Shown: in pieces, positions 26,755-34,681 of the stretch
Layout of the letters: each line of letters starts with the position of its first letter
Position numbering within the stretch: the first letter of the stretch is position 1
Assembly: GCF_018255755.1 (NCBI RefSeq)
Contig: NZ_CP073766.1
Location: 4,896,501 to 4,960,500, forward strand
Reading direction: 5' to 3'
DNA: 64,000 nt
Source of the DNA: Chitinophaga sp. HK235
Lineage (GTDB): Bacteria; Bacteroidota; Bacteroidia; Chitinophagales; Chitinophagaceae
Notes under the pieces: generated by a model
What the model saw: the letters and a program-made list of their open reading frames with translations, nothing else
Database searches by the model: none
Told to the model about the DNA's origin: nothing
Position numbers and translations under genes: made by a program

Positions 26755-28353
26755 ATGCAGCAAACAGATTTTCTTGTCATCGGTTCCGGGATTGCGGGCT
26801 TGACCTATGCTCTCAAAGTATCACAGCAATACCCCGACAAAAAGATTACCATCATTACCAAAAGCCGTGAGGATGAGACCAACACCAAGTACGCCCAGGG
26901 AGGCGTGGCTGTGGTGAATGATCTTGAGAATGACAGCTTTGAAAAACATATAGAAGATACGCTGATCGCAGGTGATGGCCTCTGTAATGAGCGCATAGTG
27001 GAAATAGTGGTAACGGAAGGGCCGGAAAGGGTCAATGAGATCATCGAATGGGGCGCCAACTTCGACAAAAACCCGGATGGCGATTTTTCACTGGGCAGAG
27101 AAGGCGGGCATTCCGTTTTCAGGGTCATCCATCACAAAGACGTTACCGGCAAAGAGATAGAGCGGGCATTGCTTGAAGCGATACATCGCAGGCCTAATAT
27201 ACAGCTGGTCACACACTGTTTTGTGGTAGACCTCATCACCCAGCACCATCTGGGCTACCTGGTCACCAAGGCTACCCCGGATATCGAATGTTACGGGGTG
27301 TACGTACTCAACCTGAACAACAAAAAAATTGAGAAGATACTGTCCAAAGTAACGTTGCTGGCCACTGGCGGCAATGGACAGGTATACCGCAGCACCACCA
27401 ACCCTACTATTGCTACCAGCGATGGTGTGGCGATGGTTTACCGTGCAAAAGGCCGTATCGAGAACATGGAGTTCATCCAGTTTCACCCTACAGCCCTGTA
27501 TCAGCCCGGTGTCAACCCATCTTTTCTGATCTCCGAAGCCGTACGTGGTGACGGCGGTATCCTCCGCAATATCCATGGAGAAGACTTCATGCATAAATAC
27601 GATCCCCGCCTGTCACTGGCCCCGCGTGATATCGTGGCCCGCGCCATCGACAGCGAGATGAAAATCACCGGTACCGAGCACATATACCTCGACTGCCGGC
27701 ATATGGACATCGACAAATTTATCCATCACTTCCCCAATATTTACGAAACCTGTATAGCAGCCGGCATCGATGTACAACACCAGATGATACCGGTAGCACC
27801 GGCAGCTCACTACAGTTGCGGCGGCATCAAAACCAACGAATGGGGCCTTACCTCCATCCGTAATCTGTACGCCTGCGGCGAATGTGCCAGCACCGGCCTG
27901 CATGGCGCCAATCGCCTCGCTTCCAACTCACTGCTGGAAGCCATGGTATTTGCCCATCGTTGTTTTATGGACGCCACCAGCAAAATAGACAGCCTCGAAT
28001 TCAAGGAAAACGTACCCGACTGGGACGCCCGTGGCACTAATGCTCCCCGCGAAATGATCCTCATCACCCAAAGCCTCAAGGAGCTGAAACAGATCATGAG
28101 CGATTACGTAGGCATCGTAAGAACCAATGAACGTCTCGAACGCGCGATGCGCCGCCTTGATATACTGCATGAAGAAACTGAAGCCCTGTACCAGAAAACG
28201 GAAGTGTCCCCTCAGCTGTGTGAACTGCGCAACCTGATCACTGCCGGCTATCTGATCGTAAAAGGTGCCTCCTTCCGCAAAGAAAGCAGAGGCCTCCATT
28301 TCAATACCGACTATCCATTCAAATGCGAACTGGTACAAAACATTGTCTTGTAA
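26755..28353 (+). CDS. nadB: L-aspartate oxidase
   Basis: NadB oxidises L-aspartate to iminoaspartate with FAD, the first step of de novo NAD synthesis. The FAD-binding motif is VIGSGIAGL near the N-terminus. The succinate dehydrogenase/fumarate reductase-type signatures follow: KYAQGGVAVV, EGGHSVFRVIHHKDVTG, LLATGGNGQVYR, and the active-site region EFIQFHPTAL with REGDGGI-like SEAVRGDGGILRN. The C-terminal helical domain ends with the family's conserved REESRG-type motif as FRKESRGLHFNTDYP. ATG 26755 is preferred to TTG 26746, giving 532 residues. nadA and nadC are not in the window. Confidence 0.95.
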   Translation: MQQTDFLVIGSGIAGLTYALKVSQQYPDKKITIITKSREDETNTKYAQGGVAVVNDLENDSFEKHIEDTLIAGDGLCNERIVEIVVTEGPERVNEIIEWGANFDKNPDGDFSLGREGGHSVFRVIHHKDVTGKEIERALLEAIHRRPNIQLVTHCFVVDLITQHHLGYLVTKATPDIECYGVYVLNLNNKKIEKILSKVTLLATGGNGQVYRSTTNPTIATSDGVAMVYRAKGRIENMEFIQFHPTALYQPGVNPSFLISEAVRGDGGILRNIHGEDFMHKYDPRLSLAPRDIVARAIDSEMKITGTEHIYLDCRHMDIDKFIHHFPNIYETCIAAGIDVQHQMIPVAPAAHYSCGGIKTNEWGLTSIRNLYACGECASTGLHGANRLASNSLLEAMVFAHRCFMDATSKIDSLEFKENVPDWDARGTNAPREMILITQSLKELKQIMSDYVGIVRTNERLERAMRRLDILHEETEALYQKTEVSPQLCELRNLITAGYLIVKGASFRKESRGLHFNTDYPFKCELVQNIVL

Positions 28354-28373
28354 GCCAAACCATTGGTTTTCAC

Positions 28374-28381
28374 TACCTTTG
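28374..28381 (+). promoter_or_regulatory. Candidate -7 box for the acyltransferase gene
   Basis: TACCTTTG is a full match to TAnnTTTG. A TTG at 28348-28350 lies 23 bp upstream, at the long end of acceptable spacing. The predicted start leaves about 20 nt before ATG 28408. Confidence 0.5.
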
Positions 28382-28407
28382 CGGGGCATTCAACATCAGA
28401 CAGGAAT

Positions 28408-29280
28408 ATGTATTATCTACTGCTTGCTTTTTGCTACGGCCTTTCCATATTACCGTTTCCGGTACTTTATCTCATCAGTGACATCCTGTATGTGCTGGTG
28501 TATTATGTATTCGGTTATCGTAAAAAGGTGGTGCTGGACAACATGAAGCAGGCTTTTCCGGAAAAATCACCGGAAGAAATCCGCAGGCTCGCTAAAAAAT
28601 ATTATCGTAATCTGACTGATATGATGGTGGAAACCATCAAGCTGCTGACCATGAGCAAACAACAGCTGCAGGAACGCTTCACCTGCGACCTCTCTGTTTT
28701 ACATAAGCTCTATGCAGAAGGCAAAAGCTGTCAGCTTCACCTGGGTCATAATTTCAACTGGGAATGGGCCAACCTGTTCTGTATGCAGGGTGTACAATTT
28801 CCTTTTCTGGTAGTGTACATGCCCCTCAGCAGCAGACCCGCTGATCGTATGTTCCGGCACTTCCGCGAAAAGTTTGGCACCATCCTCATACCGGCCAACG
28901 ATATGGCCAACAGCATGAAGCCCTGGATGGAAAAACAGTATCTCATTGCCCTGGTAGCTGATCAGAACCCGGGCAATCCACGCAGCTGCCTCTGGTACCC
29001 TTTCCTCAATAAAATGACACCCTTCTATAAAGGTCCTGAAATGGCCGCCAGAAGAAATGATATTCCCGTTGTTTTTGTGGACATCCGGAAAACCAAACGT
29101 GGCTATTATCAAGCCAAGCTTCAATTGATGTTTGAAGATCCGCAACAGGAGCCCGTTGGCAAGATCACCGAAACATTCGTTCGTTTCCTGGAAAAAAATA
29201 TTCACGAGCAACCTGAAGTCTGGGTATGGAGCCACAGAAGATGGAAACACACCTATCCGGGCCAGCAGACAGCGATATAA
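28408..29280 (+). CDS. Lipid A-type lysophospholipid acyltransferase (LpxL/HtrB family), 290 aa
   Basis: This enzyme is expected to add a secondary acyl chain to lipid A precursors at the inner membrane. An N-terminal membrane helix (LLLAFCYGLSILPFPVLYLI) is followed by the family sequence VVLDNMKQAFPEKSPEEIRRLAKKYYRNL. The catalytic H-x4-E motif appears as HNFNWE. Downstream are ALVADQNPGN and FYKGPEMAARRNDIPVV, the second conserved block. The long frame starts at TTG 28363, but ATG 28408 places the membrane helix at the N-terminus. It stands alone between nadB and a strong terminator. Confidence 0.9.
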   Translation: MYYLLLAFCYGLSILPFPVLYLISDILYVLVYYVFGYRKKVVLDNMKQAFPEKSPEEIRRLAKKYYRNLTDMMVETIKLLTMSKQQLQERFTCDLSVLHKLYAEGKSCQLHLGHNFNWEWANLFCMQGVQFPFLVVYMPLSSRPADRMFRHFREKFGTILIPANDMANSMKPWMEKQYLIALVADQNPGNPRSCLWYPFLNKMTPFYKGPEMAARRNDIPVVFVDIRKTKRGYYQAKLQLMFEDPQQEPVGKITETFVRFLEKNIHEQPEVWVWSHRRWKHTYPGQQTAI

Positions 29281-29321
29281 CGAGAAAGGCCGGAGCACGA
29301 TGCTCCGGCCTTTCTCGTTAT
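29277..29321. terminator. Long perfect hairpin, bidirectional terminator
   Basis: Two 21-nt arms (29277-29297 and 29301-29321) are perfectly complementary around a 3-nt loop. The GC core AAGGCCGGAGCA/TGCTCCGGCCTT is flanked by A- and T-rich ends. The left arm includes the acyltransferase stop codon. It lies 15 bp from the stop of the convergent BON-LysM gene and can serve both. Confidence 0.85.
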
Positions 29322-29335
29322 AGTAACCTCTAAGC

Positions 29336-29707
29336 TTATCCTGGAATTTTCAGTTTCTGTCCGGGATAGATCATATTTGGATCTTTGATCTGATCTTTAT
29401 TGGCCTCATAAATATCTTTCCATGACACACCTGGATAGTTCTTGGCTATCTTACTCAGACTATCACCGGATTTTACTTCATACACCTGCTCTCCGCCACC
29501 ATCAGTTACGGAGATGTTCATCACAACATCGGCGGAGCGCATCTCGGGGTCCAGTTTTTCGTAGGTGCTCCACAGTTGGTCTTTCACCTGAGCTGTTGCT
29601 TCTCCATCGATATACAGTACACCGTCCTGCTCTCTAACCTGTAAATTGTTGACGCCGGCGCTGTTGGCCTGGCTGATCAGTTCCTGGTACTTATCCTGTA
29701 AGCTCAT
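29336..29707 (-). CDS. BON and LysM domain protein (Kbp/YgaU-like), 123 aa
   Basis: Residues about 20-70 resemble a BON domain (NLQVREQDGVLYIDGEATAQ), and residues about 75-122 are a LysM domain (YEVKSGDSLSKIAKNYPGVSWKDIYEANKDQI, ending YPGQKLKIPG). There is no signal peptide, so it is probably cytoplasmic like E. coli Kbp, a potassium-binding stress protein of the same domain order. Function in Bacteroidota is inferred from this resemblance only. It is 19 bp downstream of a BON lipoprotein gene, so both are probably on one message. Confidence 0.85.
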   Translation of the reverse strand: MSLQDKYQELISQANSAGVNNLQVREQDGVLYIDGEATAQVKDQLWSTYEKLDPEMRSADVVMNISVTDGGGEQVYEVKSGDSLSKIAKNYPGVSWKDIYEANKDQIKDPNMIYPGQKLKIPG

Positions 29708-29726
29708 GACAATAATTTTTAAAGGG

Positions 29727-30215
29727 TTATTTCAATTTAAGGTTGTTGTTAACTTTCTTGGGTTTTGATTCCTGTGCAGTCTGTATGATTTTGCGCAGGT
29801 CGCTCTTTTTGGCTTCGCCATTCAGCGTTACTTCGCCATTGGCAACAGCAACGGTCACAGTGGAGAATCCGGCTGCAGCATAGGCAGAGTCAAGGGTTTT
29901 CTTTAACACATCGTCGGGGTTGATGGTCACGGGTGCAGCTGGGGCTTGCTCTGGTGCTTTCACCATGATGTTGTTGGTAACAGTTTTCACACCAGCAACA
30001 CCTTTTAAAGCTTCTTCGGCAGCAGCTTTGGCAGCATCATCGGTTACTTCACCGCTGAGCGTCACCACGCCACCTTTCACTTCCGCAGTAATACCCGGAA
30101 TAGTACTCAGTTTTTCATTAACTGCCTTTTGGATCTTGGAGTCTGAAGGTTTACAGGCAAAGAAGAATACGCCCATCAACATTAAAAGGGCGAGTGTTAA
30201 GGATTTTCTATTCAT
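29727..30215 (-). CDS. BON-domain lipoprotein, 162 aa
   Basis: The ATG at 30215 begins MNRKSLTLALLMLMGVFFFAC, a lipoprotein signal with the lipidated Cys at the end of FFFAC, followed by KPSD. Two BON domains follow: KIQKAVNEKLSTIPGITAEV with GVVTLSGEVTDDAAKAAAEE (about 28-90), and a second with GEVTLNGEAKKSDLRKIIQT (about 105-160). BON domains bind phospholipid surfaces, and OsmY/DolP-like proteins support envelope integrity. The upstream extension to 30296 is rejected because it would bury the signal peptide. Confidence 0.85.
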   Translation of the reverse strand: MNRKSLTLALLMLMGVFFFACKPSDSKIQKAVNEKLSTIPGITAEVKGGVVTLSGEVTDDAAKAAAEEALKGVAGVKTVTNNIMVKAPEQAPAAPVTINPDDVLKKTLDSAYAAAGFSTVTVAVANGEVTLNGEAKKSDLRKIIQTAQESKPKKVNNNLKLK

Positions 30216-30415
30216 GGTTACATGTTTTAATTCCCAGAAGATAACAAATAACATGCTAATAGAAAATTTTTTCTTGTTTAACTTATTGTTAATCAATCAA
30301 AAAAAGAGCACATTTTTTCCTAAATGGGAAAAGCACATTGTGGAGAAAACAGCCCTAATAAAGGATTTGGGGGAAATCAGACCGCAGCGGTACATATATA
30401 ATATATTGATTATAT

Positions 30416-30450
30416 TAAAAAAGCCATCAGCACATTTATCGCTGATGGCT
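30416..30450 (-). terminator. Intrinsic terminator of the MBL-rhodanese gene
   Basis: Arms AGCCATCAGC (30422-30431) and GCTGATGGCT (30441-30450) form a perfect 10-bp stem over a 9-nt loop. On the minus strand the stem runs into TTTTTT. It starts 23 bp after the stop codon at 30474. Confidence 0.88.
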
Positions 30451-30473
30451 ATAAAATTTTATGGTCGGATGGA

Positions 30474-31877
30474 TTAGTTCAGTACATTTTTTTCCTGCAC
30501 TACTTCCAGGCCTTTTTCATCTTTCATTTTAGCGAAACCACCGTCTACATTACGCAGGTTGTGGATGCCTTCCCTTTTGAGGATAGAGCAGGCGATGATA
30601 CTACGGTAGCCGCCCTGGCAATGTACATACAGATTCAGGTGTTCGTCCAGGTCTGTCAGGTTGAGCGGGTCCATCATATCACCGAGAGACAGGTTGATGG
30701 CGCCTTTAATGTGCCCATTAGCATATTCAGCCGGTTTACGGACATCCACCACTACCAGGTTTTCGTCGTGTGGCATATCCATGGCCAGTTCGTCTGCTTC
30801 AACGGTGATGATCATGTCTTTTTCCTCACCGGCAGCTTCCCAGGCGGGATAACCACCTTCCAGGTAACCGTTCACGTTTTCGAAGCCTACACGAGCCATT
30901 CTCACTACGGTTTCTTCTTCTTTACCCGGTGTGGTCACCAGGATGATTTCCTGATCGAAAGGCAACAGACTGCCAGCCCATTCTGCGAAACGGCCTTCGA
31001 GTCCGATGCTGATGGAGCCAGGTACAAAACCGTTGCCGAATTCAGCAGCAGGACGGGTGTCCAGGATCAGCACACCGGCATCGCCTTTTGCTTTAAGAGC
31101 AGCAGGTGTGAGCGGTTGCATAGCCTTCGCCATTACAGCCTGCAGGGCATCATAACCTTCTTTGTTGATTTTTGCATTGATCGGGAAGTAGGATGGCGGT
31201 GTAGTAAGACCGCTGGTTACTTCACTGATGAATTGTGCTTTATCGGTAGCCAGTAAGGCATAGTTGGTATTTTTTTCTTCACCAATGGTGCTGTAGGTAT
31301 TCGGGCCCAGGTTTTTACCACAGGCAGAACCAGGACCATGTGCAGGATATACGATTACATTATCCGGCAGTGTTTTGATCCTGTTGTTGAGTGAATCAAA
31401 CAGATGAGCAGCCAGCTCTTCTTTGGTGAGGTTACCGCTGAACAGGTCCGGACGGCCTACATCCCCCACAAATAATGTATCGCCGGTGAAAACAGCATAA
31501 GGCGCTTTGTTTTCATCGATCAGCAGGTAGCAGGTAGATTCCAGTGTATGGCCGGGTGTGTGTAATACTTTGATGGTAATGTCACCGATGGCAAATTCTT
31601 CGTTGTCTTTGGCTACATAGGCATCAAAACCGGTTTCTGCATCCGGTCCGAATACAATCTGTGCGCCGGTAGCCTTGGCCAGTTCGAGGTGGCCCGACAC
31701 AAAATCTGCGTGGAAATGAGTCTCAAAAATATATTTAATCGTTGCATTGCGCTCCCGGGCGAGGTCTACGTATACGTCAATATCTCTTAACGGGTCTATC
31801 ACTACGGCCACTCCTCCGGATTCTATAAAGTAGGCGGCTTCTGACAGGCAGTTGGTGTACAATTGTTTAACGAACAT
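30474..31877 (-). CDS. MBL-fold hydrolase with two rhodanese domains (persulfide dioxygenase/sulfurtransferase-like), 467 aa
   Basis: Residues about 1-245 are a metallo-beta-lactamase fold with metal ligands in THFHADFVSGH, HTPGHT, TGDTLFVGDVGRPDL and YPAHGPGS, typical of ETHE1-like persulfide dioxygenases. Two rhodanese domains follow. The first (about 265-355) has VTTPGKEEE where the active Cys is expected and so is inactive. The second (about 370-460) keeps the Cys in YVHCQGGYRS. The arrangement resembles CstB-type enzymes of sulfide and persulfide detoxification. ATG 31877 (MFVKQLYTN) is preferred to an upstream GTG at 31895. The upstream ArsR gene probably controls it. Confidence 0.88.
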   Translation of the reverse strand: MFVKQLYTNCLSEAAYFIESGGVAVVIDPLRDIDVYVDLARERNATIKYIFETHFHADFVSGHLELAKATGAQIVFGPDAETGFDAYVAKDNEEFAIGDITIKVLHTPGHTLESTCYLLIDENKAPYAVFTGDTLFVGDVGRPDLFSGNLTKEELAAHLFDSLNNRIKTLPDNVIVYPAHGPGSACGKNLGPNTYSTIGEEKNTNYALLATDKAQFISEVTSGLTTPPSYFPINAKINKEGYDALQAVMAKAMQPLTPAALKAKGDAGVLILDTRPAAEFGNGFVPGSISIGLEGRFAEWAGSLLPFDQEIILVTTPGKEEETVVRMARVGFENVNGYLEGGYPAWEAAGEEKDMIITVEADELAMDMPHDENLVVVDVRKPAEYANGHIKGAINLSLGDMMDPLNLTDLDEHLNLYVHCQGGYRSIIACSILKREGIHNLRNVDGGFAKMKDEKGLEVVQEKNVLN

Positions 31878-31949
31878 TGGTTTTTTGATTTTCACAAATT
31901 TACAAATAAATCACCCCGTGCACCTATGGATAAAATCTATATGAAAATA

Positions 31950-31977
31950 AAAAAGTAGCCTTGCGGCTACTTTTTTT
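31950..31977 (-). terminator. Intrinsic terminator downstream of the ArsR gene
   Basis: AAAAAGTAGCC (31950-31960) and GGCTACTTTTT (31965-31975) pair over 11 bp around TTGC, with T-tracts on both strands. It lies between the ArsR stop and the MBL-rhodanese start, so the two genes probably have separate messages. Confidence 0.82.
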
Positions 31978-32013
31978 AATAATTCAATTCCGTATTTAAA
32001 ATGGTTAAATTAA

Positions 32014-32373
32014 TTAACCAACAAGTTCTTCCACAAATTTTGCCACCTCAGCAATACGCTGTTTGTTGATGGTGTAGTGGATAAACTTACCATCTCTTTC
32101 TGTAATTACAATACCAGCCCGCCTTAATATAGCCAGATGCTGCGATGCTACCGATTGTTCCAGACGCAATTTCACATATATCTCTGTCACAGTCATTTTT
32201 TTATGATCTTCCAGCAGTTTGATCATCTGCTGGCGCAACTTATGGTTGATAGCACGCAAAACCATAGCGGCCTTTTTTACGGCAATGTAATCCAATTTGA
32301 TCTGGTCTTTTTCATTGTTACCTCTAGAAATAATAAGAGTATTAGAAGAGGTAGTTAATAATGTTTTTTCCAT
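32014..32373 (-). CDS. ArsR-family transcriptional regulator without cysteines, 119 aa
   Basis: The protein is a winged helix-turn-helix: LRQQMIKLLEDHKKMTVTEIYVKLRLEQSVASQHLAILRRAGIV is the HTH region and ERDGKFIHYTIN the wing. ATG 32373 is preferred to 32415, which adds a hydrophobic tail with no family counterpart. No cysteine occurs in the whole protein, so neither the ELCVC metal box of ArsR nor the paired cysteines of SqrR/BigR-type persulfide sensors are present. Histidines near the C-terminus could bind metal. It lies upstream of the sulfur-transfer gene on the same strand. Confidence 0.85.
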   Translation of the reverse strand: MEKTLLTTSSNTLIISRGNNEKDQIKLDYIAVKKAAMVLRAINHKLRQQMIKLLEDHKKMTVTEIYVKLRLEQSVASQHLAILRRAGIVITERDGKFIHYTINKQRIAEVAKFVEELVG

Positions 32374-32423
32374 CGCATAATAGTTTTTAAAAAATGATGA
32401 AATGAAAGGGATCAACGGACAGT

Positions 32424-32474
32424 AATCGCAAAACAGTTAGACAACAAATGCGGTTATCGATTTATACAAAAATA
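32424..32474 (-). promoter_or_regulatory. Candidate promoter and operator of the ArsR gene
   Basis: On the minus strand TATTTTTG (32467-32474) fits TAnnTTTG. Just downstream, AATCGCA (32424-32430) and TGCGGTT (32449-32455) form a 7-position inverted repeat with one mismatch, placed where a bound repressor would block transcription. The -33 element is not evident. Confidence 0.35.
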
Positions 32475-32587
32475 TAATATCTATCACAATAAAAAAAATT
32501 TCCATACCTTATTTTATCATATATAACCTGGAGATATGTGCAAATTAGATGTAATTTGACATTTCTATGACAAATAAAACGAACGTG

Positions 32588-33265
32588 TTAGTGTTTTTGG
32601 GGGAAATAAAAGCCTTTGAGGTAAAAAGGGCTGAAATACGCCAGATCTGCGAAGGATTTTTGGTGGAATAACTGTTCAGCGAGCGGTGCCATATCTGCGG
32701 CACTCATTTCATAGGGAATAAACTCGGCATTATCGACGGAAGGCAACATGGTGGCCCATTTAGGGCTACCGTTACCAAAAAAATAAATCTTTTTCTGCGC
32801 CAGCCAGGCATCAAAGGAAGCCGGCTCCAGCACAAGCGCCTGCGGCTCCATAACAGGCTGCAGGGAGGCATCATAAATAGCAGTAAATACTTCCTGCCGG
32901 CGTGCATCCAGCATAGGACAATACCAGGCAGTCGTATCCTTCACTGCATCAAGGGCACCCTGTGCCATCATCTGCAGCGTGGAAACAGCCAGCAGCGGCT
33001 TGTTCCAGGCATAACACAACCCTTTGGCAGTAGCTACTCCCACACGCAGACCCGTATACGAACCCGGACCCGCACTCACTGCAATCGCATCCAGGTCGTC
33101 GGCTGTAACACCCTGCTCACGGAAAATCTGCTGCACATACAATACAATAGCTGCCGCATGGTCCTGCTGCTGCTCATTGACTAATGTCTGCAATGTTTTC
33201 CCATCACGGGCAAGACTAACCGAACCTGTCGTTGTAGCAGTATCTATGCTAAGTATTAATGCCAT
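32588..33265 (-). CDS. tsaB: tRNA threonylcarbamoyladenosine biosynthesis protein TsaB
   Basis: TsaB is the inactive-kinase-fold partner of TsaD in making t6A37 on tRNAs. The N-terminal ILSIDTATTTGSVSL strand-loop-strand and the signature GPGSYTGLRVGVATAKGLCYA are diagnostic. The rest is shorter than TsaD, as usual. ATG 33265 gives 225 residues, close to the usual length; the extension to 33337 would overlap the upstream gene. It is 7 bp downstream of the 3HCDH-like gene and probably co-transcribed with it. Confidence 0.92.
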   Translation of the reverse strand: MALILSIDTATTTGSVSLARDGKTLQTLVNEQQQDHAAAIVLYVQQIFREQGVTADDLDAIAVSAGPGSYTGLRVGVATAKGLCYAWNKPLLAVSTLQMMAQGALDAVKDTTAWYCPMLDARRQEVFTAIYDASLQPVMEPQALVLEPASFDAWLAQKKIYFFGNGSPKWATMLPSVDNAEFIPYEMSAADMAPLAEQLFHQKSFADLAYFSPFYLKGFYFPQKH

Positions 33266-33272
33266 AATATTG

Positions 33273-33935
33273 TTATATCGCCTCGTATTCTGTTTGTAGT
33301 AAGGCCGCCACCTCATACCGGTCATCACCAGTAACATCGTGCACTGCCTTCAGCACTTCATACACATGTTTCACACCTATTCGCTCACACCATTCAAAAG
33401 GTCCAAACGGATAATTGGTACCCAACCGCATAGAGGTATCAATATCATCGCGGGAAGCAGTACCTTCCTCTGCCGTCAGATAAGCCTCATTGATGATCAT
33501 ACATACCACCCTTGGTGTCACCATCCCCGTAGTATCCGCTACCAGCGTACATTCCCAGTTGAGCTGATACATGATATCATCCAGCACCTGCTGCTGACCA
33601 TCATCCATCAACGTTACCTCCAGCATCGGCAAACTGATAAACCCCGGCAGAAAATTACAGCCCATTATATTGAAGCCCTGCTCAAATGCATATTGGTTCA
33701 TCACCTCCGATAAGGAAGTCTTTACCATACCCGCCAACACCGGCACACCTGGATTTTTGGCGTACACCGCTGCATGCTCCGGCCGGTCATCAAAAAGGAG
33801 ATCTATCACCAGATCAAACGCTTTCACCGACAAAACATCCTCCAGATTGGTCTTCCATTGTACCTGATGCCTGGAAAAATCCCTTTGCCTCAACTCGTCA
33901 TACCGCTGCGCATCTGCTATTACGAGGATATTCAT
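33273..33935 (-). CDS. 3-hydroxyacyl-CoA dehydrogenase C-domain-like protein, 220 aa
   Basis: Residues about 115-215 match the helical C-terminal domain of 3-hydroxyacyl-CoA dehydrogenases: GMVTPRVVCMIINEAYLTAEEGTASRDDIDTSMRLGTNYPFGPFEW. The N-terminal part (about 1-110) is shorter than a full NAD domain and begins MNILVIADAQ, without a Gly-x-Gly-x2-Gly motif. The protein is therefore unlikely to be a normal beta-oxidation dehydrogenase. It is first in a unit with tsaB. A structural or alternative ligand-binding role is possible. Confidence 0.75.
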   Translation of the reverse strand: MNILVIADAQRYDELRQRDFSRHQVQWKTNLEDVLSVKAFDLVIDLLFDDRPEHAAVYAKNPGVPVLAGMVKTSLSEVMNQYAFEQGFNIMGCNFLPGFISLPMLEVTLMDDGQQQVLDDIMYQLNWECTLVADTTGMVTPRVVCMIINEAYLTAEEGTASRDDIDTSMRLGTNYPFGPFEWCERIGVKHVYEVLKAVHDVTGDDRYEVAALLQTEYEAI

Positions 33936-33967
33936 GCGTTAAATTTCAGCAAACCTAAGAAAAAATC

Positions 33968-33987
33968 CCCAGGGCTGAAGCCCTGGG
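33968..33987 (+). repeat. Dispersed palindromic repeat, copy 1
   Basis: CCCAGGGCTGAAGCCCTGGG pairs over 8-9 bp around a short TGAA/GA loop. It is identical to the first unit of the array at 55931. Confidence 0.8.
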
Positions 33988-34182
33988 CTAAATTGTTGTG
34001 CAGCTGTTGTATAAGAACAGGTCGGATCTACTTGTTTATGCTTTCCATTAGCTGAAACGCTCGGACAAAAATCCTTCCGAACATATTCAAATCCTTATTC
34101 CTGGCCCATCTCCCTTATAAAGTCTCAAATAAAATTCTCCCAACGATGTTCCAAAACCACCGTCTCATCATATCTATCATAG

Positions 34183-34202
34183 CCCAGGGCTTCAGCCCTG
34201 GG
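34183..34202 (-). repeat. Dispersed palindromic repeat, copy 2 (inverted)
   Basis: This copy reads CCCAGGGCTTCAGCCCTGGG on the plus strand, the reverse complement of copy 1. The following CTAT on its own strand is shared with the units of the distant tandem array, showing common descent beyond the palindrome. Confidence 0.8.
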
Positions 34203-34233
34203 ACACTAATAGCGAATTGCTTATTTTCGTTTT

Positions 34234-34617
34234 ATGGAAAAGCAAATCATCAATACCAATCAGGCGCCCGCTCCTATCGGGCCTTATAACCAGGCTGTAA
34301 AAGCTGGTAATACCCTCTATGTGTCCGGCCAGGTACCACTGGACCCTGTTACCGGAGAACTGGTAAAATCAGGCATCGTGGATGAAGCCCATCTGGTCAT
34401 GAAAAACCTGCAGGCCATCCTGAAAGAAGCCGGTCTGTCCTTCGATGCGGTAGTGAAAGCCACTATCTTCCTCACCGACATGAATGATTTCCCTAAAGTG
34501 AATGAAGTATACGGAAGTTATTTCAGTGGCAACTACCCTGCCCGCGAAACCGTGCAGGTGGCCGCTTTACCAAGAGGAGTGAATGTGGAGATCTCTGTAA
34601 TAGCAATCGCTGGTTAG
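34234..34617 (+). CDS. ridA: RidA family enamine/imine deaminase
   Basis: RidA hydrolyses reactive 2-aminoacrylate-type enamines formed by PLP enzymes, protecting metabolism in the cytoplasm. The 127-residue chain has the full family pattern: INTNQAPAPIGPYNQAVKAG, LYVSGQVPLDP, VVKATIFLTDM, and the active-site block PARETVQVAALPRGVNVEIS with catalytic Arg and Glu. The Arg is present, so deaminase activity is expected. It stands alone between the palindrome-flanked spacer and a strong terminator. Confidence 0.94.
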   Translation: MEKQIINTNQAPAPIGPYNQAVKAGNTLYVSGQVPLDPVTGELVKSGIVDEAHLVMKNLQAILKEAGLSFDAVVKATIFLTDMNDFPKVNEVYGSYFSGNYPARETVQVAALPRGVNVEISVIAIAG

Positions 34618-34620
34618 TAT

Positions 34621-34665
34621 GATAAAAACTGATTCTCCTGATTAGGCATCAGGAGAATCAGTTTT
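34621..34665. terminator. Bidirectional terminator between ridA and the L,D-transpeptidase gene
   Basis: AAAACTGATTCTCCTGAT (34625-34642) and ATCAGGAGAATCAGTTTT (34648-34665) pair over 18 bp around a 5-nt loop. The ends are A- and T-rich on both strands. It lies between the stops of two convergent genes. Confidence 0.88.
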
Positions 34666-34681
34666 ATCATATCCATCACAG

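Larger units (their letters stand above)
33936..34233. other. Divergent spacer bounded by two copies of a palindromic repeat
   Basis: The 298-bp spacer between the divergent 3HCDH-like and ridA genes holds the palindrome CCCAGGGCTGAAGCCCTGGG at 33968-33987 and its reverse complement at 34183-34202. The 195 bp between them show no gene or clear promoter. A weak -7-like TATTTTCG precedes ridA. Confidence 0.7.
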
